Source: Psychroserpens sp. NJDZ02 | Lineage (GTDB): Bacteria > Bacteroidota > Bacteroidia > Flavobacteriales > Flavobacteriaceae | Assembly (NCBI RefSeq): GCF_004843725.1 | Contig: NZ_CP039451.1 | Location: 2,359,501 to 2,423,500, forward strand | Direction: 5' to 3' | Length of the DNA: 64,000 nt | Part shown: positions 35,557 through 43,392 of the stretch, piece after piece | Numbering within the stretch: the first letter of the stretch is position 1 | Layout: each line of letters starts with the position of its first letter | The notes under the pieces: generated by a model | The model's database searches: none | Seen by the model: only the letters and a program-made list of their open reading frames with translations | Told to the model about the DNA's origin: nothing | Program-made: the position numbers and the translations under genes

Positions 35557-36351
35557 ATGAGTAATCAGCCATTTTATAAAACAACACTTCCTTTAGAAAG
35601 TACGCTTTTTAAAGATTTATCCGAAGAAATTACTTTTGAAACTCTTGGCAAAGGTCGTGCTGGTAATACTATTACGAAGTCTATTAATGATGGTATTCCG
35701 ATTGTAAGAACAACAACACAGTTTACTATTCCTGCGCATTATTTTACTGTAAATCATCTTGATATTTTAAATTATCTTGATCATATTTTAACAGCGGAAA
35801 AGCAACCAAAAACAGCTTTTAACTGTGGACTTATTGAAATGTATGACGAGAATTATACAAAAATGGGCTATCATTCAGATCAAAATTTAGATCTAGAGCC
35901 AGATACTTATATTGGTTTGTTTTCGTGTTATAAACACCCAGAAAAGTTAACAGATACAATCACTCGTATTCTTAGAATTAAAGATAAATCTACCGAAGAA
36001 GAGTTTGATATTGGCCTAACTCATAATTCTTTAGTTTTATTTTCTGTTGAAACTAATGCTAAATATTCACATAAAATAATTCTAGAACATCCTGATAGAA
36101 ACGCCTTAAAATTAGCTGATAATAAATGGTTGGGCATCACATTTAGAACGTCTAAAACTTTAGTGAACTTCAATAATGATATTCCTTATTTTGAAGATGG
36201 AACATTAATGGAATTAGCCAATGAAGCACAAGAAAAAGAATTTTACAAATTGAGAGGTGAAGAAAATAGAAGTTTAAATTTCACTTATCCGCCTTTAAAA
36301 TATACACTTAGTAAAGCTGATTTAATGTTGCCTTTAAAGGCAGAACAGTAA
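35557..36351 (+). CDS. 2OG-Fe(II) dioxygenase, AlkB-like
   Basis: A 264-aa protein with a full non-heme iron dioxygenase core. The HxD iron motif is His106-Ser-Asp108 in KMGYHSDQNLDL, the distal iron ligand is His172 in KYSHKIILE, and the 2-oxoglutarate-binding arginine is Arg197 in WLGITFRTSK. The order and spacing match AlkB-type oxygenases, which demethylate nucleic acid bases, though some act on proteins. It is directly upstream of an EndoV-like gene, pointing to a nucleic acid substrate. The C-terminal 60 residues are an extension. Confidence 0.78.
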   Translation: MSNQPFYKTTLPLESTLFKDLSEEITFETLGKGRAGNTITKSINDGIPIVRTTTQFTIPAHYFTVNHLDILNYLDHILTAEKQPKTAFNCGLIEMYDENYTKMGYHSDQNLDLEPDTYIGLFSCYKHPEKLTDTITRILRIKDKSTEEEFDIGLTHNSLVLFSVETNAKYSHKIILEHPDRNALKLADNKWLGITFRTSKTLVNFNNDIPYFEDGTLMELANEAQEKEFYKLRGEENRSLNFTYPPLKYTLSKADLMLPLKAEQ

Positions 36352-36371
36352 TTACAAAAAAAATAAGAATT

Positions 36372-36884
36372 ATGAAACTTGCTTTTGATACTTATTATTA
36401 TTACGACGGAAAAGCTAAAACCATTGCGGTAAGCTTTAATGATTGGGAAGATGACGAACCAATACAAATTTACACAGATATTATAGAAGGTGTTGCCGAA
36501 TATGAACCTGGTTCTTTTTACAAAAGAGAATTGCCATGTATTTTAAGTCTACTTAAACAAGTGAATCTAGAAGAAATAGACTTAATTATCGTTGATGGTT
36601 ACGTTATTTTAGAAGAAAAACACTTAGGCTTAGGTGGTTATCTATACAAAGCTTTAGGCCATAAAATTCCGGTTGTTGGTATTGCTAAATCTGAGTTTGT
36701 GTCTAAAACTTCTGTATTTAAAGAGGTCTTTCGAGGTGAAAGCAAAAAACCATTGTATGTAACGGCTATTGGTACGGATAAGGATGAGGTTTGTAATGCC
36801 ATAGAACGTATGCACGGTAAATACCGAATGCCAACATTACTGCAAATTGTAGATACTAAGACCAAAGAAAATACTAAGAATTAA
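36372..36884 (+). CDS. Endonuclease V-like protein
   Basis: A 170-aa protein, shorter than E. coli EndoV (about 220 aa), with the conserved core: Asp6 in AFDTYYY, YEPGSFYKRE containing Tyr44 and Glu53 (equivalent to the YIPGFLSFRE motif), and Asp75 in IIVDGYVIL followed by HLGLGGYL (equivalent to the GLASHLG turn). VVGIAKSEF fits the later conserved strand, and the final Asp lies in LLQIVDTKTK. EndoV cuts near inosine in DNA or RNA. The usual HPR segment is changed to EEKH, so specificity may differ. Follows the AlkB-like gene by 20 bp. Confidence 0.8.
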   Translation: MKLAFDTYYYYDGKAKTIAVSFNDWEDDEPIQIYTDIIEGVAEYEPGSFYKRELPCILSLLKQVNLEEIDLIIVDGYVILEEKHLGLGGYLYKALGHKIPVVGIAKSEFVSKTSVFKEVFRGESKKPLYVTAIGTDKDEVCNAIERMHGKYRMPTLLQIVDTKTKENTKN

Positions 36885-36902
36885 TTATTAAAAATTACAA
36901 CT

Positions 36903-37334
36903 ATGAACGGCCATTTAATTATAACATCTGTAGACGAACTAAAACCGATGTTTAGAAAAAATTATAGAGAATTTATTGCAGAAAAACCAAGGACTGTTAT
37001 TTTTGAGGAAGAGGAATTTAAGTTATATAATTTTGAAAAGATGATGGAGCTTACCAACATAGATGGAATGGAAGTCAGTAAGATTTACGCATTAAACCCG
37101 TATGTTAAAACATTAAGTGAATTTATTAATCCTATATTTAATGATTTAAATGGGTACAAGTGGAGTCTAGAAAAATTAGCTTTAGGTAAGGCTATTGGTG
37201 CTAATTCTGAAGGTGATTTATTGTTTTTCGGATCTTATGATAACACTAAAGTACACTTGTTTCGTCACGATGATGGTAGTATAATGAGAACTAAATTAAC
37301 CTTATTCGAAATTATTAAACAATTTTCTGAGTAA
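36903..37334 (+). CDS. Unknown 143-aa protein, weakly SUKH-like
   Basis: A soluble protein whose C-terminal strands (ALGKAIGANSEGDLLFFGSYDNTKVHLFRHDDG, cited only as residues about 95-128) recall the SMI1/KNR4 beta core, with a closing helix LTLFEIIKQF. The N-terminal part is helical. It is the last gene of the operon, 26 bp before a strong terminator. It could be an immunity or accessory protein; I would not go further. Confidence 0.6.
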   Translation: MNGHLIITSVDELKPMFRKNYREFIAEKPRTVIFEEEEFKLYNFEKMMELTNIDGMEVSKIYALNPYVKTLSEFINPIFNDLNGYKWSLEKLALGKAIGANSEGDLLFFGSYDNTKVHLFRHDDGSIMRTKLTLFEIIKQFSE

Positions 37335-37360
37335 ATTTTATTAGCTCATCTTAAATAATA

Positions 37361-37397
37361 AAAAAGCCCAATTATACATTTATAATTGGGCTTTTTT
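37361..37397. terminator. Bidirectional terminator after the 10-kb operon
   Basis: GCCCAATTATA and its exact complement pair around a CAT loop (37367-37391), flanked by an A-run and a run of seven T. It ends the plus-strand operon and may also serve the convergent LprI-like gene. Confidence 0.9.
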
Positions 37398-37445
37398 TAT
37401 GTGTTATAACTTGGCAAATTAGTCAGTAGTGCTATGGTTAGTATG

Positions 37446-37841
37446 TTACATTGTTTTTACTGAACCAGAACACACGTTTCCTTCTTCGATGCCATTTATC
37501 CAGACATTTAATTTTTTGATCCGCTCTTCAGTCAATTCTTTCAAAAAGAAGGACACACACATTGGGTAAACACTTCCATAAACGATTTGTTTATTTTCCG
37601 CTGGAAACTTCATCTCTAATTCCGCATCTCTATAAGACACCCAAATTCTTTGTGTTTTTTTTAATCGATCAATAAAAAGCGTGTCAGATTTATATGCAGT
37701 CAATATGTTTTGATAAACGTTATTTAGTTCAATGTCTGCTTTTTTATAGTCATTGTTTGCTTCTTTGTTCATTTCAGATTGTGACTGTGAAAAACAAGTT
37801 AAATTAAAGGTCAGAAATAATATGATTACTATGCGGTTCAT
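37446..37841 (-). CDS. LprI-like (DUF1311) exported protein
   Basis: A 131-aa exported protein. The signal peptide is residues 1-18 (IVIILFLTFNLTCFSQ). The rest matches the LprI/DUF1311 domain: SEMNKEANNDYKKADIELNN, YQNILTAY, and KKTQRIWVSYRDAELE, with a Cys pair near residues 96 and 125. LprI inhibits lysozyme in mycobacteria; the wider family includes toxin-immunity-like proteins in the periplasm. It is convergent with the preceding operon. Confidence 0.82.
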   Translation of the reverse strand: MNRIVIILFLTFNLTCFSQSQSEMNKEANNDYKKADIELNNVYQNILTAYKSDTLFIDRLKKTQRIWVSYRDAELEMKFPAENKQIVYGSVYPMCVSFFLKELTEERIKKLNVWINGIEEGNVCSGSVKTM

Positions 37842-38034
37842 CTTTTTAGTGTTTTGTTTTTTAGTTATTAGACAAATAAGGAAAAATCGTATTTAACTTA
37901 TTTGCTAAACTATTTAGTTTTTAACTAAATCAAAAGCTCTTTTGATTGCCTAAATATATTAAAATTTGTGATTAACAGACCGCTTTAATGTTTGCTAAAT
38001 AGGTTGTGACTTGCTATTCTTTTTATTACCAGAA

Positions 38035-38806
38035 TTATTCAGTATATCTTAAAAACAAATGATTTTTATCTTTAATGATTTCTGCTAATTTATCAAATTC
38101 TGATTCCGTTGTATTATACAGTTTAGCCAAATCAGCAATTAATTCTGTTACTTTATTTTCTTCTAATTTTTCATTTTTAATAAATCCTAAAAATGAAGCA
38201 CCTATGCCAAAAAGTTCAAAATTGTATTTTTCAAATAGGTGTTTGGATAAAGCGTAATTTTCAAAAGGACTTAAATCTGCACTAAAGTATCCATTCGGAA
38301 ATCCGGTAAGTCCTTCGTATGGTTTTTCTACGGGAAGGATTTTTAGGATGACCTGTTGGTCTAAAAATGCTAATGGGGAGTCATTCATGTTTTCTAAATC
38401 TAAAACATCGTCTTCAGAATTGTCTATATTTCTTTCACAAACCGTTTTAAAATCAATCCCTTTTGTGCGTTTTAAAAAAAATTTCTCGGATAATGAAATA
38501 TTCCGATGGTGTAGAAAGATGTCCCAAATGCTCGTTATCTTCATCATAACAAGCTTTGTCAAGTCCAGATAAATCATAGCCATCTGTATCTAGCAGAGAA
38601 TTCCAATCACATGCATGCCCACTGGTATATTCGGCTTGACCTAAATCATCAAGGGTTAATATTATGGTTTTGTCTGGATTATCTTGTTTATAATTTTGGT
38701 AAACCTCCATAAGTTCTTCGTACGAATTTATATTTTCGATTAAGAAACTGTCAAATAACATTTCCTGATAAGGCTCACGAGTTTTTATTAATTTTTCTAT
38801 TTTCAT
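38035..38806 (-). pseudogene. Unknown gene split by a homopolymer frameshift
   Basis: The gene begins at ATG 38806 (MKIEKLIKTREPYQEMLFDS) and reads in one frame to a stop at 38453. A second frame continues with protein-like sequence from about 38470 (LKRTKGIDFKTVCERN) to the stop at 38035. The frames join at an eight-T/eight-A run near 38470-38480 (minus strand ...GAAATTTTTTTTAAAACG...). A single-base change there would restore one protein of about 257 aa. No family is recognised. Slippage, decay or a base-call error are all possible. Confidence 0.62.
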
Positions 38807-38918
38807 AAGTTTTGTTTTAAATAGTAAATCTTATTAGAAGTTACGCAATAGCTTCTTTGCTAAACTCTTTTTTTAATTCAGTGTAACCTGGCGTTATTAA
38901 ATGGTGATATTTAAGTGC

Positions 38919-39050
38919 TTACAGTTTTAGTTTTCTACAATATTCAGGAACCACATTTTTAAATTTACAACCACCAATGCATAAATAATTTAGTTTGGGT
39001 AAATCTTTGTTGATTTTTTAGTCTTTATAAAAAACGATAAGATTTTCGAG
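38919..39050 (-). pseudogene. Leucine-rich-repeat protein remnant
   Basis: In one minus frame this reads LENLIVFYKD, a TAA stop, then INKDLPKLNYLCIGGCKFK and a tail to TAA at 38919, the form of the last repeats of an LRR protein. It matches the style of the LRR proteins at 49-54 kb (for example LKIMSIRRCDF). It lies in a gap of about 326 bp that otherwise shows nothing. Confidence 0.6.
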
Positions 39051-39132
39051 TTAAAATCGTGAAGTCTATGATTTATTGACAATAAAATAGTTGTCATATA
39101 AATGAGAGAATCCGTAAGTTTTGATTCTACTT

Positions 39133-39507
39133 TTAAACAGCAATAGCATTGACAGCTCCCATGTTTTTAAGAATAATTGGTACAAATAAAGCAAATTTAG
39201 CATTAAATTCTTGTTGCGTTTTTGATGTATTTAGATTAATGCCCATTGCCGTCCATGTGGTGTATAAAGCATTTTCGGTATCATGATCATTAGTGTCAAC
39301 ATTTAATGCTTTAATTAAGTTGAAATTTTCATCATGATTATAAAACCCTGTGTCTTTAACGATTTCAAAAACAAGTTCAAAGATACTTTGTGTCTCCATG
39401 AGTTCACTGATTTTAAGTTCGGATTTTTCTAAAGTGCTTATGGCTTCAAAGACATCAGTCATTAAGTTTTCAACTCTTCTATTTGTGCTAAGGTCTAAAT
39501 ATTTCAA
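39133..39507 (-). CDS. Unknown 124-aa protein
   Basis: A helical, acidic, soluble protein (KYLDLSTNRRVENLMTDVFE through FALFVPIILKNMGAVNAIAV). No family recognised. It lies 92 bp downstream of a member of the 3-paralogue family and is separated from it by a perfect inverted repeat. It may be cotranscribed with it. Confidence 0.65.
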   Translation of the reverse strand: MKYLDLSTNRRVENLMTDVFEAISTLEKSELKISELMETQSIFELVFEIVKDTGFYNHDENFNLIKALNVDTNDHDTENALYTTWTAMGINLNTSKTQQEFNAKFALFVPIILKNMGAVNAIAV

Positions 39508-39536
39508 ATCTTGTGGTTTTTAAATTGGTAAAACTC

Positions 39537-39568
39537 TTTATTGTTAGTTTTAAATAACTAACAATAAA
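39537..39568. repeat. Perfect 13-bp inverted repeat
   Basis: TTTATTGTTAGTT and its exact complement lie around a 6-bp loop between two same-strand genes. There is no U-tract, so a terminator is uncertain; a processing site or regulator site is possible. Confidence 0.6.
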
Positions 39569-39599
39569 GAATTGTGTAAGTGTCAATAATTTGTTAGAC

Positions 39600-40223
39600 T
39601 TATAATGGAATATGTCCTACAATTGCTCCGTTTTTTACTGAATATACAAGGTCTGCTATGCGCTCGTTAGAATTTTCATCATCATTCCAGTTGTATTTGT
39701 GTAAGTAAGCAAACTTATCTTTGGTGTCTTTGTCTGCATGTTGTGAAATAATCATTAACTCTCCATATACAGATGTAGATACAAATAATTCTTCCGATTC
39801 TAGCATAGCATGAGCTTTGCTCATTTCTACTTTGCTAAAAACGCGTTCACTAGCAAAATAAGAGTCAATTGCAATAAGTGCTTTATTGTTTATCGCTTCA
39901 GCGTATTCTAAAGTAGATTCTAGATTGTCTAAGTTTTGATAAGCATCATCAAGTAATTTTGTTCCGTCGTAAATTTCTAAATCGGCCATAGTTAAATACA
40001 CAAATCCATCTGGTGTATCTATCCCATAAACAGCGACTATTTTAGACGGATCGTTTTCATTATCGCCTTTTACTGCAGTAGTTTGTAAAATCTCACCATC
40101 TAACCCTTCCCAAGTTCCTGCTTTTACAATAGGATAAACTTTGTATTCTCCTTGACTTGCTTTTTCAACGATAGCGTTAATTTCAGCTAAATTATCTTTT
40201 CTATTAAGTGTATTAATCTTCAT
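39600..40223 (-). CDS. Tandem paralogue family, member 1
   Basis: A 207-aa soluble protein beginning at ATG 40223 (MKINTLNRKD); an upstream in-frame start at 40277 would run through the promoter. It shares with the next two genes a common core: PDGFVYLTMADLE, AHAMLESEELFVS, MIISQHADKD, and the ending VKNGAIVGHIPL. The family is unknown to me. Each copy has its own dyad promoter and is preceded by a terminator. Confidence 0.75.
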   Translation of the reverse strand: MKINTLNRKDNLAEINAIVEKASQGEYKVYPIVKAGTWEGLDGEILQTTAVKGDNENDPSKIVAVYGIDTPDGFVYLTMADLEIYDGTKLLDDAYQNLDNLESTLEYAEAINNKALIAIDSYFASERVFSKVEMSKAHAMLESEELFVSTSVYGELMIISQHADKDTKDKFAYLHKYNWNDDENSNERIADLVYSVKNGAIVGHIPL

Positions 40224-40243
40224 CTTGTTTTTTTTCTTTACGA

Positions 40244-40289
40244 CAAAATTAAAGAAGGATACAAGTTTTCTAATCACTGTATTCAGCCA
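40244..40289 (-). promoter_or_regulatory. Dyad-controlled promoter, paralogue 1
   Basis: Minus-strand TAATTTTG (40244-40251), 22-bp spacer, then operator 40274-40289 (plus strand TCACTGTATTCAGCCA). The stretch from promoter to start codon is conserved in all three paralogues. Confidence 0.75.
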
Positions 40290-40342
40290 TTTCAGGATTT
40301 AGTAGTTTATGTCACGAGACCATTTTTTTTAGTTTAATGCAT

Positions 40343-40371
40343 AAAAAAAAGTATTTATTTTTTATAAATAC
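40343..40371 (-). terminator. Terminator upstream of paralogue 1
   Basis: GTATTTAT and ATAAATAC pair around five T, with an eight-A run on the left that forms the U-tract for minus-strand transcripts from paralogue 2. The 230 bp from here to the end of paralogue 2 at 40604 show nothing recognisable. Confidence 0.6.
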
Positions 40372-40603
40372 CTTTTGTTATTGAAGCCTAATACAATTAA
40401 TCATTTTTATGGTTTTTATTGTATCGTCGGCATGTCTACCATAACTTTTCCATTCACATTTATTGATAGAAATACATAACATAAAAAGAAAAATAATGGA
40501 AATAAACAGTAAAATGGAATACAGAATTCTTCTTTTTATTTATAGTTAATTATGGGGGTATTAAGCAGGGTTAGCGTGTTTTTTTTATTTAAAGTTTGGA
40601 GAA

Positions 40604-41263
40604 TTAAGTATAAAGCGGAGATATACAATGGTCTTTTTTTATGTTTGGCGTGATATCATCTAACGCTATATGCCCTGTAATGTGTCCTTCTTTTACAGTA
40701 AAAAGAATATTGGCTATAGGTGCGTTTCCAGAACTATCATCACTCCAGATAGCGCTGTGCATGTCTAAAAACACACCCAATAATGCTTCATTTGTGTCTC
40801 TTGAAATTATTATCATAGAAGAGCGCCTTGCGATAGAAACTAATAAATCGTCTGCTCCTAGCATAGCGTGTGCTTTTAACATATGAGAATGAGAAAGGAT
40901 TTTTTCACTGGAAAAGTCGTTCCCGCTAGCGATTAGTCCTTTGTTTTGTAACATTTCAGAATATCTAAATTCCGTTTGATAATTTTCTAAATTTTTAAAA
41001 ACCTCGTTTGTCATTTGTTTTTGATCCATACTTTTTAAATGCTTTTGCGTTAGATACACAAAGCTATCAGGCGTATTTATACCGTAACCAATAACCACTT
41101 TTCGTCTAGCTTCCGTATTTATTAAATTAGAATTTATTGCTCCTGTCTTAAGTCCAACCCAATATCCTGGTTTTAAAATAGGATAGATGTTGTGATTGCT
41201 ATTTTTAGTTTGTTCAATTATGTTTTCCTGAGATTTTTCTTTTCCGTAAAGTATATTACTCAT
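40604..41263 (-). CDS. Tandem paralogue family, member 2
   Basis: A 219-aa protein from ATG 41263 (MSNILYGKEKSQENI). Core matches the other two: GYWVGLKTGAINS, PDSFVYLTQKHLK, AHAMLGADDLLVSIARRSSM, and a long C-terminal tail (DDITPNIKKDHCISPLYT) missing in members 1 and 3. It is most like member 3 (shared KSQE, EQTKNS and PILKPG segments). Function unknown; soluble. Confidence 0.75.
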   Translation of the reverse strand: MSNILYGKEKSQENIIEQTKNSNHNIYPILKPGYWVGLKTGAINSNLINTEARRKVVIGYGINTPDSFVYLTQKHLKSMDQKQMTNEVFKNLENYQTEFRYSEMLQNKGLIASGNDFSSEKILSHSHMLKAHAMLGADDLLVSIARRSSMIIISRDTNEALLGVFLDMHSAIWSDDSSGNAPIANILFTVKEGHITGHIALDDITPNIKKDHCISPLYT

Positions 41264-41289
41264 ACTGTTGTGTTTTTTATTTAGTACTA

Positions 41290-41335
41290 CAAAATTAAAG
41301 AAGCCTATAACTTTATTTATCACGGGATTCTGCTA
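41290..41335 (-). promoter_or_regulatory. Dyad-controlled promoter, paralogue 2
   Basis: Minus-strand TAATTTTG (41290-41297), 22-bp spacer, and operator 41320-41335 (plus strand TCACGGGATTCTGCTA). One half-site is degraded, but position is exactly that of the other copies. Confidence 0.68.
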
Positions 41336-41389
41336 TTTCAATATTTAAGGAATTAGCTGTGACGCTTAACAATAGAGAGTTAGAGCCAT

Positions 41390-41423
41390 AAAAAAAAAAG
41401 ACATTCTTTAGAATAAGAATGTC
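41390..41423 (-). terminator. Terminator after paralogue 3
   Basis: GACATTCTT and AAGAATGTC form a 9-bp stem with a ten-A run to the left, giving a U-tract for minus-strand transcripts, 59 bp past the stop of the gene at 41482. Confidence 0.8.
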
Positions 41424-41481
41424 TTGAGTAATTTTAAAACATGTTATAAACACCGGTAATGATGTCTTTATTTAACTTGAA

Positions 41482-42096
41482 TTATAATGGGATATGTCCT
41501 ACGATATTACCATCTTTTACTATAAAAAGAGAATTGGTAATAGGTGCATTACCAAAGCTGTCATCCTCCCAAGTATAGTTGTGTAAGTAAACAAATTTAT
41601 TCATTGTTTCTTCATCTGCTTCTCTTGAAATAATGGTCATGCAGGTTCTTCTTGGGATAGATACGAGCAATTCTTCAGCGTCTAACATGGCATGTGCTTT
41701 TTGCATATGTGTTTTAGAAAGAATTGTTTCGCTTGAAAAGTCATTCCCGTTAGCACCAACTGCCTTATTATCTAAGGATGCAACAAGTTCTAATCCTGTT
41801 TCGCAGTTTTCTAAATTTTGAAAGGCTTGTTGTGTAATTTGTTTAGGATCCATAGTTTCTAGATGTTTTTTAGTTAAAAACACAAAGTTGTCTGGTGTAT
41901 CCATACCATATGCAATGACTACTTCCGCTCCATTTTCTGCAGGTATTAAAGTAGCACTTAAAGCTCCTGCTTTTAATCCAACCCAATCGCCTGGTTTTAA
42001 AATAGGATATATTTTTTGATCACTATTTTTTGTTTGTTCTATGATTTTCTCTATTGCTTCTTGAGATTTTTCGTTTCCTGACACTGTATCGCTCAT
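41482..42096 (-). CDS. Tandem paralogue family, member 3
   Basis: A 204-aa protein from ATG 42096 (MSDTVSGNEKSQEAIEKIIE). It shares GDWVGLKAGALSA, PDNFVFLTKKHLE, AHAMLDAEELLVSIPRRT and the ending VKDGNIVGHIPL with its paralogues. Unknown function. The N-terminal KSQE and EQTKNS segments show it arose with member 2 by recent tandem duplication that copied promoter, gene and terminator together. Confidence 0.75.
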   Translation of the reverse strand: MSDTVSGNEKSQEAIEKIIEQTKNSDQKIYPILKPGDWVGLKAGALSATLIPAENGAEVVIAYGMDTPDNFVFLTKKHLETMDPKQITQQAFQNLENCETGLELVASLDNKAVGANGNDFSSETILSKTHMQKAHAMLDAEELLVSIPRRTCMTIISREADEETMNKFVYLHNYTWEDDSFGNAPITNSLFIVKDGNIVGHIPL

Positions 42097-42122
42097 AATG
42101 TTGTGTGTTTTATTATTTGATA

Positions 42123-42168
42123 CAAAATTAGAGAAGCTTATACTTTTTTTAATCATGGTATTCAGCTA
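42123..42168 (-). promoter_or_regulatory. Dyad-controlled promoter, paralogue 3
   Basis: Minus-strand TAATTTTG (42123-42130), 22-bp spacer, operator 42153-42168 (plus strand TCATGGTATTCAGCTA). Confidence 0.7.
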
Positions 42169-42222
42169 TTTCTGTATTTAGTGGTTTTTAGAATAGTGTT
42201 ACTTTAGGGTGTTTTAATCCAT

Positions 42223-42255
42223 AAAAAAAAAGGTATTTACAATAGTGTAAATACC
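42223..42255 (-). terminator. Terminator after the SIMPL gene
   Basis: GGTATTTAC and GTAAATACC pair with a 6-bp loop; a nine-A run at the left supplies the U-tract for minus transcripts, 32 bp past the SIMPL gene. Confidence 0.8.
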
Positions 42256-42286
42256 TTTTTTAAATTTAGGGAAGTATGGCGGGGGT

Positions 42287-43018
42287 TTAGTTTACTTTAT
42301 AAATTAATTTCATTGTAATAGAAGCCGTTTTTTCTCTAGAACTTGTATTAAACGTTCCGCCCCAAGAATAATCTTCACCAGAGTTTTGACCAGTAATTTG
42401 AAAAATTCCCATTTTAGCAGATTCTAAATCACTTAAATTTCCTCCAGAAAATTTAGCAATATTTTCGGCACGTAATCTAGCATCTTCTGTGGCTTTAGAA
42501 ATCATTTCTATTTTAAGATCGGCAAGTTTTGTGTAATAATATCTTGGAGCTTGAGAGTAAAATTGAACACCTTGATTTAATAATTCGGTGATTTCTCTTG
42601 AGACTTTTTCTATTTTATCGACCTCTTTAGATTCTATTTGTACAGATTGGGTCAGTTCAAAACCAACAAATTCTTGACCAGCATATTCTCCAGTAAGCGT
42701 GTATAATTGTTTTGACTTTTCATTTGTTTTAACAGCGCTGTAAATTAATTCTTCCGGCTTAATTCCTTTTTTAGATAAGTAGCTATTTATGGTGGATTTT
42801 TTTTCTTCTAAGGTTAAGTAAGCTTGTTTTAAATCGGCATTTTCCGCACTAAAACTCCCTTCCCAAACAATTAAATCTGAAGAAAAATCTGTTTTACCTA
42901 ATCCGGTAACTTGAACTTCTCCTTCTTTTTTATTTCTATCTGTGTATGCCTTTCCTAAGAAAATTGAGGATGTAACTATGGCTATTGCAAAAATGATTGC
43001 GTTTGTGTTTTGTTTCAT
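42287..43018 (-). CDS. SIMPL-domain exported protein
   Basis: A 243-aa protein with an N-terminal signal or anchor helix (AIIFAIAIVTSSIFLGKAY) and a SIMPL (DUF541) domain: VTGLGKTDFSSDLIVWEGSF, a repeated long helix, ATEDARLRAENIAKFSGGNL near residue 176, and a final strand ASITMKLIYKV. SIMPL proteins are periplasmic or membrane proteins, some linked to oxidative or signalling stress. Last gene of the operon starting at 43806, 21 bp after the 113-aa gene. Confidence 0.88.
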   Translation of the reverse strand: MKQNTNAIIFAIAIVTSSIFLGKAYTDRNKKEGEVQVTGLGKTDFSSDLIVWEGSFSAENADLKQAYLTLEEKKSTINSYLSKKGIKPEELIYSAVKTNEKSKQLYTLTGEYAGQEFVGFELTQSVQIESKEVDKIEKVSREITELLNQGVQFYSQAPRYYYTKLADLKIEMISKATEDARLRAENIAKFSGGNLSDLESAKMGIFQITGQNSGEDYSWGGTFNTSSREKTASITMKLIYKVN

Positions 43019-43039
43019 AATTTATGTTATTTATAGTTT

Positions 43040-43381
43040 TTATTTATTTTGAATGGCTAAAGCCTTATTTAGTATTAATGTTTGAAGTTGAATTGTTTTA
43101 TTTATGAATAGAAATGTGCCACGCCCAGAAAGTTGTTTCGTAAAAAGACTATGATCATCGCCATAAGAAACACCTGAATTAACATCGAATGTGAACGCAG
43201 CATTTTTAAAAGTGAAAGTTTTATTAATACGATCTACAAAAATATGTGTTGGTTTTAATTTTACATCCCAATAGGAGGGAGCTTCATTACCAAAATCTAG
43301 ATTGGCTAATAAATTTCCCCAAATTTTATTATGATTAGAAATTTGTTCTGCTAACTGAAGTTGTATGGTTTTGATTGTCAT
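43040..43381 (-). CDS. Unknown 113-aa protein
   Basis: A small soluble protein with a beta-rich middle (AFTFDVNSGVSYGDDHSLFT). It lies between the SIMPL gene (21 bp) and the 137-aa gene (11 bp). No family is recognised. Confidence 0.65.
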   Translation of the reverse strand: MTIKTIQLQLAEQISNHNKIWGNLLANLDFGNEAPSYWDVKLKPTHIFVDRINKTFTFKNAAFTFDVNSGVSYGDDHSLFTKQLSGRGTFLFINKTIQLQTLILNKALAIQNK

Positions 43382-43392
43382 GAATTATAAAT

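Noticed and set aside
38869..38884. Operator-like half-site AATTCAGTG upstream of the 38806 gene
   Set aside because: Only one half matches and there is no TAnnTTTG box at 22 bp.
40224..42156. Longer N-termini for the three paralogues, with shared FFNFV-like text
   Set aside because: The similarity comes from the conserved promoter and leader DNA; the -7 boxes lie within it.
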